NCBI RefSeq assembly: GCF_900115055.1
Contig: NZ_FOVD01000002.1
Coordinates: forward strand, 496,001 to 560,000
DNA from: Chryseobacterium oleae
GTDB taxonomy: Bacteria > Bacteroidota > Bacteroidia > Flavobacteriales > Weeksellaceae
DNA length: 64,000 nt
Reading direction: 5' to 3'
Both the position numbers and the translations under genes were made by a program. The first letter of the stretch is position 1; the number at the start of each line of letters is the position of its first letter. Below are positions 9,012-17,058 of this stretch, piece by piece. The notes under the pieces are model-generated. The model was not told the origin of the DNA. It was given only the letters and a program-made list of their open reading frames with translations, and made no database searches.

Positions 9012-9935
9012 TTATAATGTCGTTTTTGTAAACATCTGTATAGACATATATCCACGTCCCCAGTTGAAGTTGGGATCTACCGTAGACCACATATTGAATC
9101 TGATTGTTGCTGTATCAGCAGTTGGCTCCACATAACCATTCAGGGCATAAGTGACATTCACTGGTGAAGCAGTATTGTTGACGACTGTATCTCCTACTGT
9201 AGCATTCACAGAAGCCATTCTTGAACTGGCACCCGAAGAAACCGCCGGAACAGTATATTTTCTGGAACCTGCCGGAAGTTCAGCTCCGTTCTTCAAAAAC
9301 CGGACTCCATAATAGCCTCCGAAATTGGTCGCTATCGCGGTGGTTCCCATCGGAACGCTGTAAGTGGTCACCAGTTTGGCCTGCGTAAATGCCGGAATGG
9401 TAATCGTTACACTCAGACCTAAATTAACATTATTCACTGCCGTTGTGGCCGTTACGACCTGATCTACAGGTGCTGTAGCCGTCACATCAAAAACGTTATC
9501 AAGCTTCCATGCTGTTTTGTCGCGCTGTTGATACGTAATCCATTGCGGAAGGGCAGGAGTTCCGTAATTGGTATAAAACCCTTCTTCCATATTGGTCGTG
9601 ACATTCGTGTTATAAACGATAAGTCCCTTCGCAGGAGATGGAATAGTAGTTCCGTCATTAGGAGCTGACAACGTGACCCGCGGAATAAGCATTCCTTTAT
9701 TGGTTGCATTGATTTGGAATTTGGCCGATGCGTCTACTGTTGTGGTTCCCAAAGCTGCCGACCCTGTAGAAGTGATAATGAAGTCGTTGTCGGCCTGGGC
9801 GGCAGTAGGTGAAGCTGCGTTATCTTTATTCCCATCTACATGGAAGGCTCCGCTTGGATTGTTCGTTCCTACTCCAACCTGTGCACTCGAGAAAATGCCC
9901 AGAAGTAATGAGATGGCTGCTAAATTTGCTTTCAT
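9012..9935 (-). CDS. Secreted protein with GVGTNNPSG-type N-terminal repeat motif
   Basis: 307 aa from the ATG at 9935, chosen because it gives a clean signal peptide (MKANLAAISLLLGIFSSAQ); a reading frame extends 21 codons further upstream but would bury the signal. The mature protein starts QVGVGTNNPSGAFHVDG, a motif that opens many flavobacterial secreted fibre-like proteins, followed by KFQINATNKGMLIPRV and GLIVYNTN. The rest is Thr/Ala/Val-rich beta structure. No T9SS C-terminal signal and no enzyme motif is visible. A surface-structural role is inferred; the function is unknown. Confidence 0.7.
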   Translation of the reverse strand: MKANLAAISLLLGIFSSAQVGVGTNNPSGAFHVDGNKDNAASPTAAQADNDFIITSTGSAALGTTTVDASAKFQINATNKGMLIPRVTLSAPNDGTTIPSPAKGLIVYNTNVTTNMEEGFYTNYGTPALPQWITYQQRDKTAWKLDNVFDVTATAPVDQVVTATTAVNNVNLGLSVTITIPAFTQAKLVTTYSVPMGTTAIATNFGGYYGVRFLKNGAELPAGSRKYTVPAVSSGASSRMASVNATVGDTVVNNTASPVNVTYALNGYVEPTADTATIRFNMWSTVDPNFNWGRGYMSIQMFTKTTL

Positions 9936-10369
9936 AGATTGTGATTTTGAGTTAGAATAATCTTTAAATTCAACGTTTGGTGATTGAATTTTAATCAAAA
10001 ATACTGAAATCTATTCAATGATAAGTGTTTACTCATGTGTTTTATTTAAAATTATTTTTCTGTAAAAACAACTGATACAGCCGGAGAAATTGTCTTTCAT
10101 TATATGAGTTTAAAAGTATAATGGAAAGCCCACTGAATTTTACGTGATCAATGTTTTATGTATTTGCTAAAAATTAACACATCGTTACATAAAGCTTTAT
10201 ATTTAAAATTTATATGATTTTTATTTATTCATAGAATTTTCTTAATCTATTTCAAATATTTAATGTTTGTTGTTTTTGGTGATAAAATAATAACATATTT
10301 TGACGATTTATTATTGAACGCCTCATCCGGTCTTGTCTACATTCGTATAAACAATAAAATATTAACAAT
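9936..10369. other. Divergent intergenic region
   Basis: 434 bp, AT-rich, between two divergently transcribed secreted-protein genes. A -7-like CAAAAATA (TATTTTTG on the minus strand, 9996-10003) points toward the minus gene, 61 nt from its ATG. On the + strand TTG (10314), 21 nt, TACATTCG (10338-10345) is a one-mismatch promoter for the Endo F1-like gene. No ORF or stable hairpin was noticed. Confidence 0.4.
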
Positions 10370-11332
10370 ATGAAGAAGATAAGCTTGATGTTTTTACTGA
10401 TGCTATGTATCAGTACTTTCATGATTATTTCGTGTAACTCAGACCGTTCGGATGAGTCGGTAATTTCAAATGAATCTGCTGTATCAGCAAAAGGAAATAC
10501 AGCGTCTAAGGTGGCTGCTTTCGGGAAAAAACCATTGTCAGTGATGTATGTTGAAGTCAATAACAATGATATCAGGGAAGTTGGCAAATATAAACTGGCA
10601 GATGGCAAACAGCTTTTTGACGTTGCTATTATTTTTGCCGCCAATATCAATTACAATACTTCCACCCAGAAAGCGTATCTGCATTTTAATGACCAGGTCA
10701 CCAATGTACTTAGTAATAAAAGCACGTACATAAAACCTTTGCAGGATAAAGGAATTAAAGTGATGCTATCGATTCTTGGAAACCACCAGGGTGCAGGGTT
10801 TGCTAATTTTCCAAATCAGGCTGCGGCGAAGGCTTTTGCCCAGGAATTAGCTGATGCTGTGAATACTTATGGTTTGGATGGTATCGATTTCGATGATGAA
10901 TATGCCAATTATGGAGCTAACGGAACTCCGCAGCCTAATCAGTCTTCATTTGTTTATTTAGTGACTGCTCTCAGAGAATTGCTTCCGGATAAAATTATTT
11001 CGTTTTATAATATTGGTCCTTCTGCGGATAATCTTTCTTACAATGGGGTTACCGTAGGATCTAAGGTAGATTTCGCGTGGAATCCATATTACAGCACCTA
11101 TTCCGCTCCTGATATTCCGGGTCTTGACAGCGCTCATAAGGGCGCAGCAGCAGTGAATGTGAATCCCGCAACTTCTACTTTTACAGATACTTCTACTGTT
11201 ACAGATTATGCACAGAGAACAAAAGATGATGGATATGGTGTTTTCCTGTATTATGATTTGGGATCTGCCAATATCGCATCCTATTTCTCGAATGCTACGA
11301 ATGTACTGTACGGGCAGAATACCGTATATTAG
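10370..11332 (+). CDS. GH18 endo-beta-N-acetylglucosaminidase, Endo F1-like lipoprotein
   Basis: 320 aa. A lipoprotein signal ends at Cys22 (lipobox IISC), so the enzyme is probably membrane-anchored. The GH18 active-site motif is clear: D170-G-I-D-F-D-D-E177-Y, where E177 would be the acid/base and the preceding Asp residues assist. The following YNIGP and FAWNPYYSTY segments match the Endo H/Endo F1 subgroup rather than ordinary chitinases. These enzymes cut between the two GlcNAc residues of N-linked high-mannose glycans (EC 3.2.1.96), releasing the glycan from glycoproteins. Monocistronic, with its own terminator. Substrate assignment is by family resemblance. Confidence 0.88.
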   Translation: MKKISLMFLLMLCISTFMIISCNSDRSDESVISNESAVSAKGNTASKVAAFGKKPLSVMYVEVNNNDIREVGKYKLADGKQLFDVAIIFAANINYNTSTQKAYLHFNDQVTNVLSNKSTYIKPLQDKGIKVMLSILGNHQGAGFANFPNQAAAKAFAQELADAVNTYGLDGIDFDDEYANYGANGTPQPNQSSFVYLVTALRELLPDKIISFYNIGPSADNLSYNGVTVGSKVDFAWNPYYSTYSAPDIPGLDSAHKGAAAVNVNPATSTFTDTSTVTDYAQRTKDDGYGVFLYYDLGSANIASYFSNATNVLYGQNTVY

Positions 11333-11403
11333 GATTATCAGCTGAGACAGGTAATGCTTAAAGGTAGATATTAATTCAGAATATATTATTTACAGCTTAA
11401 TGT

Positions 11404-11442
11404 AAAGGACAAATATTTCAATAATATTTGTCCTTTTTATTT
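11404..11442 (+). terminator. Strong terminator of the Endo F1-like gene
   Basis: Perfect 14-bp stem (11404-11417 with 11423-11436), 5-nt loop TCAAT, then a T-rich tail. Confidence 0.9.
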
Positions 11443-11470
11443 TTTAACGATAACCGTTTGTTTCGTTGAA

Positions 11471-12277
11471 TCAGTTTAAAGCAGAAGGTACGAGCCCATA
11501 CTGTTTTTTGAAGGCATAAGAGAAATGCGAAAGATCCTCAAAACCGACTTCCATAAATACATCCGAAGGTCTTTTATGCTTTTCCTTTAAATGATAATAG
11601 GCCAGTTCCAGCCGTTTTTGAGTAAGCCATCGTTGAGGCGTAGTCTGGAAAACTTTCCTGAAATCCCTGTTAAAAGTCGAAAGACTTCTTCCCGTAAGAT
11701 ACCCGAATCTTTCCAGAGGCATATTGAACATATAATTTTTTTCCATAAAACCAATCAGATCTACTTTTCCGGGTTCTTCGAAATCGGCCAGAATAAAGTC
11801 TACGTCGGGATCAATTTCTCTGAGGATGCTAATGGCTTCTGTGATTTTCAGTGAAGCAATATGTTCCGGGAAAGTTCCTTCTACTTCAAAATAAGGGATG
11901 AGAGACGCAAGACAGCTTTTTAATAAAGGGTGACTTTGAAAACTGTAAATCTTAGCATCATAGCCTGTTGTTTTGTGCTTTAATTCAACGGCAGCATAAA
12001 AATGTTTCAGCTTTTCTGTGGTAAGATGCATGACTACAGCTTTATGAGGAAGTCCGTCCTTAGGATAATTGATGATGGTCGCGAGATGGTTTCTGGGAAT
12101 CAGAAAAATATCTCCCGCTTTGAACAGATAGGTTTTGTCAGCCTGAATGATTTTGGTTTCGCCTGATATAAACCAGACCAGCATATGGTATTCAAAAACC
12201 GTTTCCGTTTTGAAGAGCTTATCGTCGTAGGTTGAAAGCTTGATGTCCGGAGTGATGTACTGTATCTGGAAATCCAT
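11471..12277 (-). CDS. AraC family transcriptional regulator
   Basis: 268 aa. The N-terminal half is a cupin-like sensor region (FKAGDIFLIPRNHLATI); the C-terminal about 95 residues form the AraC/XylS double helix-turn-helix (MPLERFGYLTGRSLSTFNRD and PSDVFMEVGFEDLSHFSYAFKKQYG). It lies 39 nt downstream of the SDR gene on the same strand, so the two are probably co-transcribed and the regulator may control the dehydrogenase or itself. The effector is unknown. Confidence 0.9.
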   Translation of the reverse strand: MDFQIQYITPDIKLSTYDDKLFKTETVFEYHMLVWFISGETKIIQADKTYLFKAGDIFLIPRNHLATIINYPKDGLPHKAVVMHLTTEKLKHFYAAVELKHKTTGYDAKIYSFQSHPLLKSCLASLIPYFEVEGTFPEHIASLKITEAISILREIDPDVDFILADFEEPGKVDLIGFMEKNYMFNMPLERFGYLTGRSLSTFNRDFRKVFQTTPQRWLTQKRLELAYYHLKEKHKRPSDVFMEVGFEDLSHFSYAFKKQYGLVPSALN

Positions 12278-12316
12278 CGTTTTTAGTTTATAAGTACAAA
12301 TGTATTTAAAAAGGGA

Positions 12317-13330
12317 TTAGTCTGCATCGAAAGTAAAGCCCAACATTTCTTCACTCAATGTCCATAATTTCTCTGCGTTTTCTTGGTCAATGGAATAAGG
12401 CTGCACTCCACGAATCGTTGCTGGTTCATCATATCGATGTTCTATCTGTCCTAGATCGATTTCAGCGATATCACAATTTTCACAATACACTCCGCCGATA
12501 TTCTGAAGATCAGGACTTGTTGCGCACCAAACGGTTGTAGCGGCACCTTGCGGAATTGTTTTTAATTTGGCTTCCACTTCAGGCTTTATTTTTCCATCCT
12601 TGTCGTGCGTTCCCATCTGGATATAAAGGTCAATCGGTTCTTCTCGACCCAAATCGGTTCCATACACAGAACCCGGATGCAGTGAATACGCTCTGATATT
12701 GAATTTCTTTCCCCTTTCATCCAATGCAACGGAAAATAAATTACACGCCGTCTTCGACTGCCCATAACCCAAAAGCGTCTGGTATTCTCTGTGCGCGAAA
12801 TTCGGATCTTCAAAATCAAATGGAGCCATCTGATGCCCGTAAGAAGAAACACTGATAACACGGGCGTTTCCTGCTTTCTTCAATGCCGGCCAAAGTCTTG
12901 CAGTCAAATGGAATTGTCCAAGGTAATTTGTGGCCAGCTGAGATTCAATACCTCTGTCATCTCTTCGAAGTGGAACCCACATAATACCTGCATTATTGAT
13001 CAGAAGGTCAAGATTTCTCCCAGAAGCCAGGAATTTTTCGCTGAATGCATCGATAGAATCCGGATCCATCAGATCCATTTTTTCCAGTTCTATAGGGTCA
13101 ATACCGGTAAGGTTTTTACCCGCTTTTTCAATATCTCTTGCCGGAATAATCACTGTTGCTCCAGCGGAAACCAATACTTTTGTCGTTTCAAGACCAATTC
13201 CTGCGTAGCCTCCTGTAATGATGACTGTTTTTCCGGTAAGGTCGATTCCTTTGATGATTTCCTGTGCGGTTGATGCTGCATTAAACCCTGACTGAACAGG
13301 TTGTTGTAATGGATTGATATTCTGTATCAT
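12317..13330 (-). CDS. SDR family NAD(P)-dependent oxidoreductase
   Basis: 337 aa. The cofactor motif TGGYAGIG spans residues 39-46, NNAG is at 112-115 and the catalytic Tyr/Lys pair is Y189-G-Q-S-K193, with the partner Ser in SVSSYGHQ. This is the classical/atypical short-chain dehydrogenase layout, about 80 aa longer than a minimal SDR because of an N-terminal extension and a C-terminal tail, like the WWOX/retinol dehydrogenase-type SDRs. The substrate is not evident. It leads a two-gene unit with an AraC regulator. Confidence 0.9.
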   Translation of the reverse strand: MIQNINPLQQPVQSGFNAASTAQEIIKGIDLTGKTVIITGGYAGIGLETTKVLVSAGATVIIPARDIEKAGKNLTGIDPIELEKMDLMDPDSIDAFSEKFLASGRNLDLLINNAGIMWVPLRRDDRGIESQLATNYLGQFHLTARLWPALKKAGNARVISVSSYGHQMAPFDFEDPNFAHREYQTLLGYGQSKTACNLFSVALDERGKKFNIRAYSLHPGSVYGTDLGREEPIDLYIQMGTHDKDGKIKPEVEAKLKTIPQGAATTVWCATSPDLQNIGGVYCENCDIAEIDLGQIEHRYDEPATIRGVQPYSIDQENAEKLWTLSEEMLGFTFDAD

Positions 13331-13354
13331 TTTTTATTGTTTAAAGTTCTACAA

Positions 13355-13362
13355 CAAAGGTA
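13355..13362 (-). promoter_or_regulatory. Putative -7 box of the SDR/AraC operon
   Basis: TACCTTTG on the minus strand matches TAnnTTTG; its final G is 25 nt from the SDR ATG. No TTG at -33 was found. Confidence 0.4.
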
Positions 13363-13474
13363 TGCGGTAGTCATGATGATAATTTTGTTTAAAATGTCAA
13401 TTTACTGTGTTGAGAATTCCAAAGCTATTTTCCACACTTTAAAAGTTAATTTCTTTGAATAAGCTGTTAAACTG

Positions 13475-13506
13475 TTTGTAGATTCCTCAGCGAATAAGTA
13501 ATTTTG
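13475..13506 (+). promoter_or_regulatory. Promoter of the glycosyltransferase gene
   Basis: TTTG, 20 nt, TAATTTTG is a full match to the Bacteroidota -33/-7 consensus. The final G is 14 nt before the TTG start, leaving a leader of only about 7 nt. Confidence 0.65.
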
Positions 13507-13519
13507 AAAAATTTTCAAT

Positions 13520-14524
13520 TTGAGACCTACTATTTCCATTGTCGTTGCTATTTTTAACCGAAAAGACGAACTTTTTGAACTGCTTAATTCTCTGACATTT
13601 CAGACAGATAAAGAGTTTGAAGTGATCATTGTAGACGACGGTTCTCTTATTGACCTTAAGCCAACCATTCAGAATTTTGAGGAAATACTGAACATCAAAT
13701 ATTTCAGAAAAGACAATTCCGGTCCCGGACTCAGCAGAAACTATGGGGCGAAGAGAGCTCAGAATGACTGGCTTCTTTTTGTAGACAGCGACGTGATCGT
13801 AGAAAAAGACTATATCGAAAATATTAAAAAAGATATTGAGACTATTCCATGTGATGCGTTCGGAGGAGCGGATAAAGCGCACAAAGGTTTCAATCTGATG
13901 CAGAAAGCCATTTCCTATTCCATGACCTCAGTGTTTACAACGGGAGGAATCAGAGGAAGTAAAAAAGCAGTTTCCAGATTTCAACCGAGAAGTTTCAATA
14001 TGGGCGTGAATAAAGCAGTTTTTGAAAAAGTAGGCGGTTTTTCAGAGATGAGAATCGGGGAAGATCCGGATCTGTCCATGACCCTTTGGGAAAAAGGTTT
14101 TACGACCGCATTTTTCGATGATATCGCTGTGTTTCACAAGAGAAGGGTAGATCTGGGTAAATTTTCAAAACAGGTGTATCAGTTTGGATGTGCCAGACCG
14201 ATTCTTAATCAGAGGCATCCCAATTATGTAAAAATCTCTTTTGCATTTCCTACCCTGTTTATGTTAGGGTATATTTTCGGTTTTATAGAGTATTTTGTTT
14301 TAGGCAGAGGGATTATCCTGGCATTTTACGGATTGTATACTTTCCTGGTGTTATTCCATGCGATGATAGTGACGAAAAATATAAGTATTGCCGGAATGGC
14401 CGTGATTTCTACCTACATTCAAATGTTTTCCTATGGCTACGGTTTCCTGAAATCATGGGTGCTTCTGAATATTTTCAGAATGAAACCCGAAGACGCTTTC
14501 CCGAAACATTTCCATATCAAATAG
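13520..14524 (+). CDS. Family 2 glycosyltransferase, membrane-associated
   Basis: 334 aa with a TTG start; no ATG precedes it in frame before a stop at 13505, so the alternative would be an internal codon. GT2 features are in order: SIVVAIFNRKDEL at the N-terminus, IIVDDGS (about 37-43), NSGPGLSRNYGAK, and the DxD-type VDSDVIVEKDYI (about 92-103); later GEDPDLSMTLWEKG is the acceptor-side ED motif. Two or three hydrophobic segments occur after residue 240, so the enzyme sits on the inner membrane. It transfers a sugar to an unknown acceptor. Monocistronic. Confidence 0.88.
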   Translation: MRPTISIVVAIFNRKDELFELLNSLTFQTDKEFEVIIVDDGSLIDLKPTIQNFEEILNIKYFRKDNSGPGLSRNYGAKRAQNDWLLFVDSDVIVEKDYIENIKKDIETIPCDAFGGADKAHKGFNLMQKAISYSMTSVFTTGGIRGSKKAVSRFQPRSFNMGVNKAVFEKVGGFSEMRIGEDPDLSMTLWEKGFTTAFFDDIAVFHKRRVDLGKFSKQVYQFGCARPILNQRHPNYVKISFAFPTLFMLGYIFGFIEYFVLGRGIILAFYGLYTFLVLFHAMIVTKNISIAGMAVISTYIQMFSYGYGFLKSWVLLNIFRMKPEDAFPKHFHIK

Positions 14525-14531
14525 ATCATAT

Positions 14532-14709
14532 TTTTTCACGCAAAGGTCTATTTTAACACTGAATACTTGAAGGCTGTAAAGAAGGAATCAATTATCCATT
14601 GATTCGATTAAGCAGACACTTTATACCGATCGCTTAATCAGTGACGGAGTCACACTCTTTGCCTTCCTCAAAACTGAACGCTCTCTAAAATAAAGCTTTG
14701 CGTGAAAAA
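14532..14709. mobile_element. MITE-like non-coding element with perfect terminal inverted repeats
   Basis: A 178-bp unit bounded by a perfect 14-bp inverted repeat: TTTTTCACGCAAAG (14532-14545) and CTTTGCGTGAAAAA (14696-14709). Inside are two more palindromes, GATTAAGC/GCTTAATC (14606-14613 with 14632-14639) and GTGAC-GGA-GTCAC (14641-14653). There is no ORF. The right half resembles 8825-8910. Flanking target-site duplications were not obvious. Confidence 0.55.
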
Positions 14710-15047
14710 GTATGATATCGAGCGGCCCAGGAATCTGTAGCGTAAAAAATAGATATTGTGAACGTTAAAAAAATCTTCTGTTCGAAACGCGAAACTATTG
14801 TTGAATCGAACAACCTATATTGAATTCGCGCAAGTTTAGAATTTTGAGAGAACAAAATTTTTTTAGTGGAAGATTCCAGCCTTGAAATATCATTCGTCGA
14901 CTTTATGGAGACAATTTTTCGTTCTTTTGTTTGACTACGTCGAATCTGCGATTTCAAGACAAAAGGACATTGAAAAAATAAAAAATTTTGCTTAATCCCT
15001 GGATTTGTATCATATCCAAAAAATATAAATTTAAACAGGTTTTAATT
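14710..15047. other. Gene-free region, possible decayed interspersed repeat
   Basis: 338 bp with no convincing gene. A 90-codon minus frame at 14685-14957 is open but starts inside repeat sequence, reads as low-complexity Ser/Lys/Ile and overlaps the MITE-like element, so I do not call it. The sequence has several CGAAnnCG-like steps and looks like an old non-coding repeat; identity unproven. Confidence 0.35.
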
Positions 15048-15083
15048 AAAAAATAAAAGCTGCCAGAAATTCCGACAGCTTTT
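15048..15083 (-). terminator. Terminator of the PLP enzyme gene
   Basis: On the minus strand AAAGCTG, a partly paired centre, CAGCTTT and a T-rich tail, 12 nt after the stop. Confidence 0.8.
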
Positions 15084-15094
15084 ATAACAATAAA

Positions 15095-16321
15095 TTAGGA
15101 TATAAATATAGTTTCATGGTTGAGAACGCCTGTTTTTAGCATGCATTCCCGCATTTTTTCATAAGTTCTGGCAATATCATGATCCAGTCCGATGGAGAAT
15201 CTGATCAATCCGTCTGAGATGCCCATTGCTTCACGCTCTTCTTCCGGAATCTCCGATGAAGTAGAACTTCCCGAGCAGGAAAATAAAGTTTTATAAAACC
15301 CTAAACTTACCGCCAGATAACCCAGATTTTCTGCCTGCATCATTTCCATCAGCTCATTGGCTTTGTCGGTAGTTCCGGCATCTAATGTAAGAAGTCCTCC
15401 GAATCCGTATTCCTCGTACATCATAGATTTCATCAGCTCATGATCCTTATGGGATTTCAGTCCCGGATAAGATACTTTCAGTCCGTCTTTTTCGAACCTT
15501 TCCGCAAGATACATTGCGTTGTGGCTGTGCTGTTTCATTCTGATATGAAGCGTTCTCAGGTTTTTAAGTATACTTGCAGATCTGAAGCTGTCCATCGTAG
15601 GTCCCAGTAGCATACAAGCTCCGTTATTAACGTTTTTCGTATCATTAATGAATTCCTGAGTTCCACAATATACACCGCCTACCGTATCACTGCTTCCGTT
15701 GATAAACTTGGTTAAACTGTGAATGACGATATCAGCACCTAACAATGTCGGTGAAACAGAAAGAGGGGAGAAGGTATTATCTACAATCAGTTTCAGATTG
15801 TGTTTTTTACAGATTTCTGAAAGTTTTCTAAGGTCTGCCACTTCAAGAAGCGGGTTGCTTACACTTTCGCAGTAGATCACTTTCGTATTGGGAGTTATAG
15901 CGTTTTCTATAGACTCAAAATTGCTGATGTCTACAAAAGTGGTATCAATATGAAATGGAGGAAGGAAATTTTTAAGAAAAGCATACGTTCCACCGTAAAT
16001 GGTTCTGCTGGAAATAATATGGTCACCGCTTTTACATACCTGCATTAAAACAGAAGTAATTGCTCCCATTCCGGATGCGGTAACGTTGGCAGCTTCTGTA
16101 TTCTCCATTTTAGCCAATGCCTGAGCAAGGTACAGATTCATCGGGGATGAATGTCTGGAATATAGATAACACCCTTCAGCATTGCCTTCAAAAGTATCAA
16201 ACATGGTTTTTGCAGAAAGGAAGGTATAGGTAGAGCTGTCAGAAATCGATGGATTTACCCCTCCGAATTCGCCAAAATATTGCAGATCCTGGATCTCATT
16301 GGCTGCATTAAAATTTTCCAT
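15095..16321 (-). CDS. Cys/Met metabolism PLP-dependent enzyme (methionine gamma-lyase or cystathionine synthase/lyase type)
   Basis: 408 aa. The fold-type I PLP enzyme signature is complete: SGMGAITSVLM (phosphate-binding loop, 83-93), DNTFSPL (Asp181 contacts the pyridine nitrogen) and HSLTKFINGSSD with PLP-lysine K205. The C-terminal RFSIGLDH arginine binds the substrate carboxylate. Methionine gamma-lyases usually carry a reactive Cys in the YGCT loop; here it is YGGT (109-112), as in cystathionine gamma-synthases/lyases, so the reaction is open. Divergent from an Lrp-type regulator across 159 bp, a common arrangement for amino-acid catabolic genes under local control. Confidence 0.85.
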   Translation of the reverse strand: MENFNAANEIQDLQYFGEFGGVNPSISDSSTYTFLSAKTMFDTFEGNAEGCYLYSRHSSPMNLYLAQALAKMENTEAANVTASGMGAITSVLMQVCKSGDHIISSRTIYGGTYAFLKNFLPPFHIDTTFVDISNFESIENAITPNTKVIYCESVSNPLLEVADLRKLSEICKKHNLKLIVDNTFSPLSVSPTLLGADIVIHSLTKFINGSSDTVGGVYCGTQEFINDTKNVNNGACMLLGPTMDSFRSASILKNLRTLHIRMKQHSHNAMYLAERFEKDGLKVSYPGLKSHKDHELMKSMMYEEYGFGGLLTLDAGTTDKANELMEMMQAENLGYLAVSLGFYKTLFSCSGSSTSSEIPEEEREAMGISDGLIRFSIGLDHDIARTYEKMRECMLKTGVLNHETIFIS

Positions 16322-16441
16322 AAGCTTTAGATTTTATTTGTCCGGGTTAAATATGCTCAGTTTTCATAATTATTACAAGAGATATTTAAATATGTAGAAT
16401 ATAAATCTGAAATTTTTGCTTTTATTAGAAAATATGTTTAT

Positions 16442-16449
16442 TATATTTG
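16442..16449 (+). promoter_or_regulatory. Putative -7 box of the Lrp gene
   Basis: TATATTTG, 32 nt before the ATG; a TTTG at 16415-16418 lies 23 nt upstream, slightly longer spacing than usual. Confidence 0.45.
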
Positions 16450-16480
16450 ATTTTGTTAAACTTTATCCAAAAAATTATCT

Positions 16481-16939
16481 ATGAACTTTGATGAAACCGA
16501 TAAAAAACTGCTCCTGTTCCTTCAGCAAGACTGCAAACAGACCACCAAAGAACTGTCTTACAAGCTTGGTTTGTCTGTAACGGCTGTTTATGAACGGATA
16601 AAAAAGCTTGAAAATCTTGGCGTGATCTCGAAGTATGTCGCATTACTGGACAGGCATAAAATAGACCGTGATTTTATTGTCTTATGTCATATAAAACTGA
16701 CGCAACACAAAAAAGAATTTGTGCTGCAGTTTGAAAGGGAAGTCATGAACCTGCAGGAAGTGACGGAATGCTTCCATGTAAGCGGTGATTATGATTATAT
16801 CCTTAAAATAGGAGTAAAAGACATGGAGGATTACCGGAATTTTATGCTCAGCAAATTAACGGCGCTTCAGCATATAGCCAGTACCCACAGCTCTTTTATG
16901 ATCTCTGAAGTGAAAAATACCACGGCGATCGTTCTGTAA
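16481..16939 (+). CDS. Lrp/AsnC family transcriptional regulator
   Basis: 152 aa, the normal Lrp size. The N-terminal winged helix (DETDKKLLLFLQQD, LSYKLGLSVTAVYERIKKLE, GVISKYVALLD) is followed by the RAM ligand-binding domain from about residue 67 (VTECFHVSGDYDYILKI). Such proteins sense amino acids and often regulate the neighbouring divergent gene, here the PLP enzyme. The shared 159-bp intergenic region is the likely operator. Confidence 0.93.
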   Translation: MNFDETDKKLLLFLQQDCKQTTKELSYKLGLSVTAVYERIKKLENLGVISKYVALLDRHKIDRDFIVLCHIKLTQHKKEFVLQFEREVMNLQEVTECFHVSGDYDYILKIGVKDMEDYRNFMLSKLTALQHIASTHSSFMISEVKNTTAIVL

Positions 16940-16993
16940 TTTAAACTGAGTTTTGGTTGATGGTTGGGGTCGTAATTAAGCTATTAAATGATC

Positions 16994-17025
16994 GTCTGAA
17001 ATCTGAAATCTGACGTCTGAAATCT
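16994..17025. repeat. Short direct repeat, 21-nt spacing
   Basis: GTCTGAAATCT occurs at 16994-17004 and again at 17015-17025, with a further ATCTGAAATCTGA between them. It lies in the gap between convergent genes and has no coding role that I can see. Confidence 0.6.
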
Positions 17026-17058
17026 CAAACAAATGTCTTATCCCGAACTCAGGTAAAT

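Noticed and set aside
9936..9998. N-terminal extension of the secreted protein to 9998
   Set aside because: It would place a signal peptide 21 residues inside the protein; the ATG at 9935 gives a normal signal.
14685..14957. Open minus frame of 90 codons in the repeat region
   Set aside because: It overlaps the MITE-like element, has no promoter or ribosome site, and its product is low-complexity; more likely a chance frame in non-coding repeat DNA.
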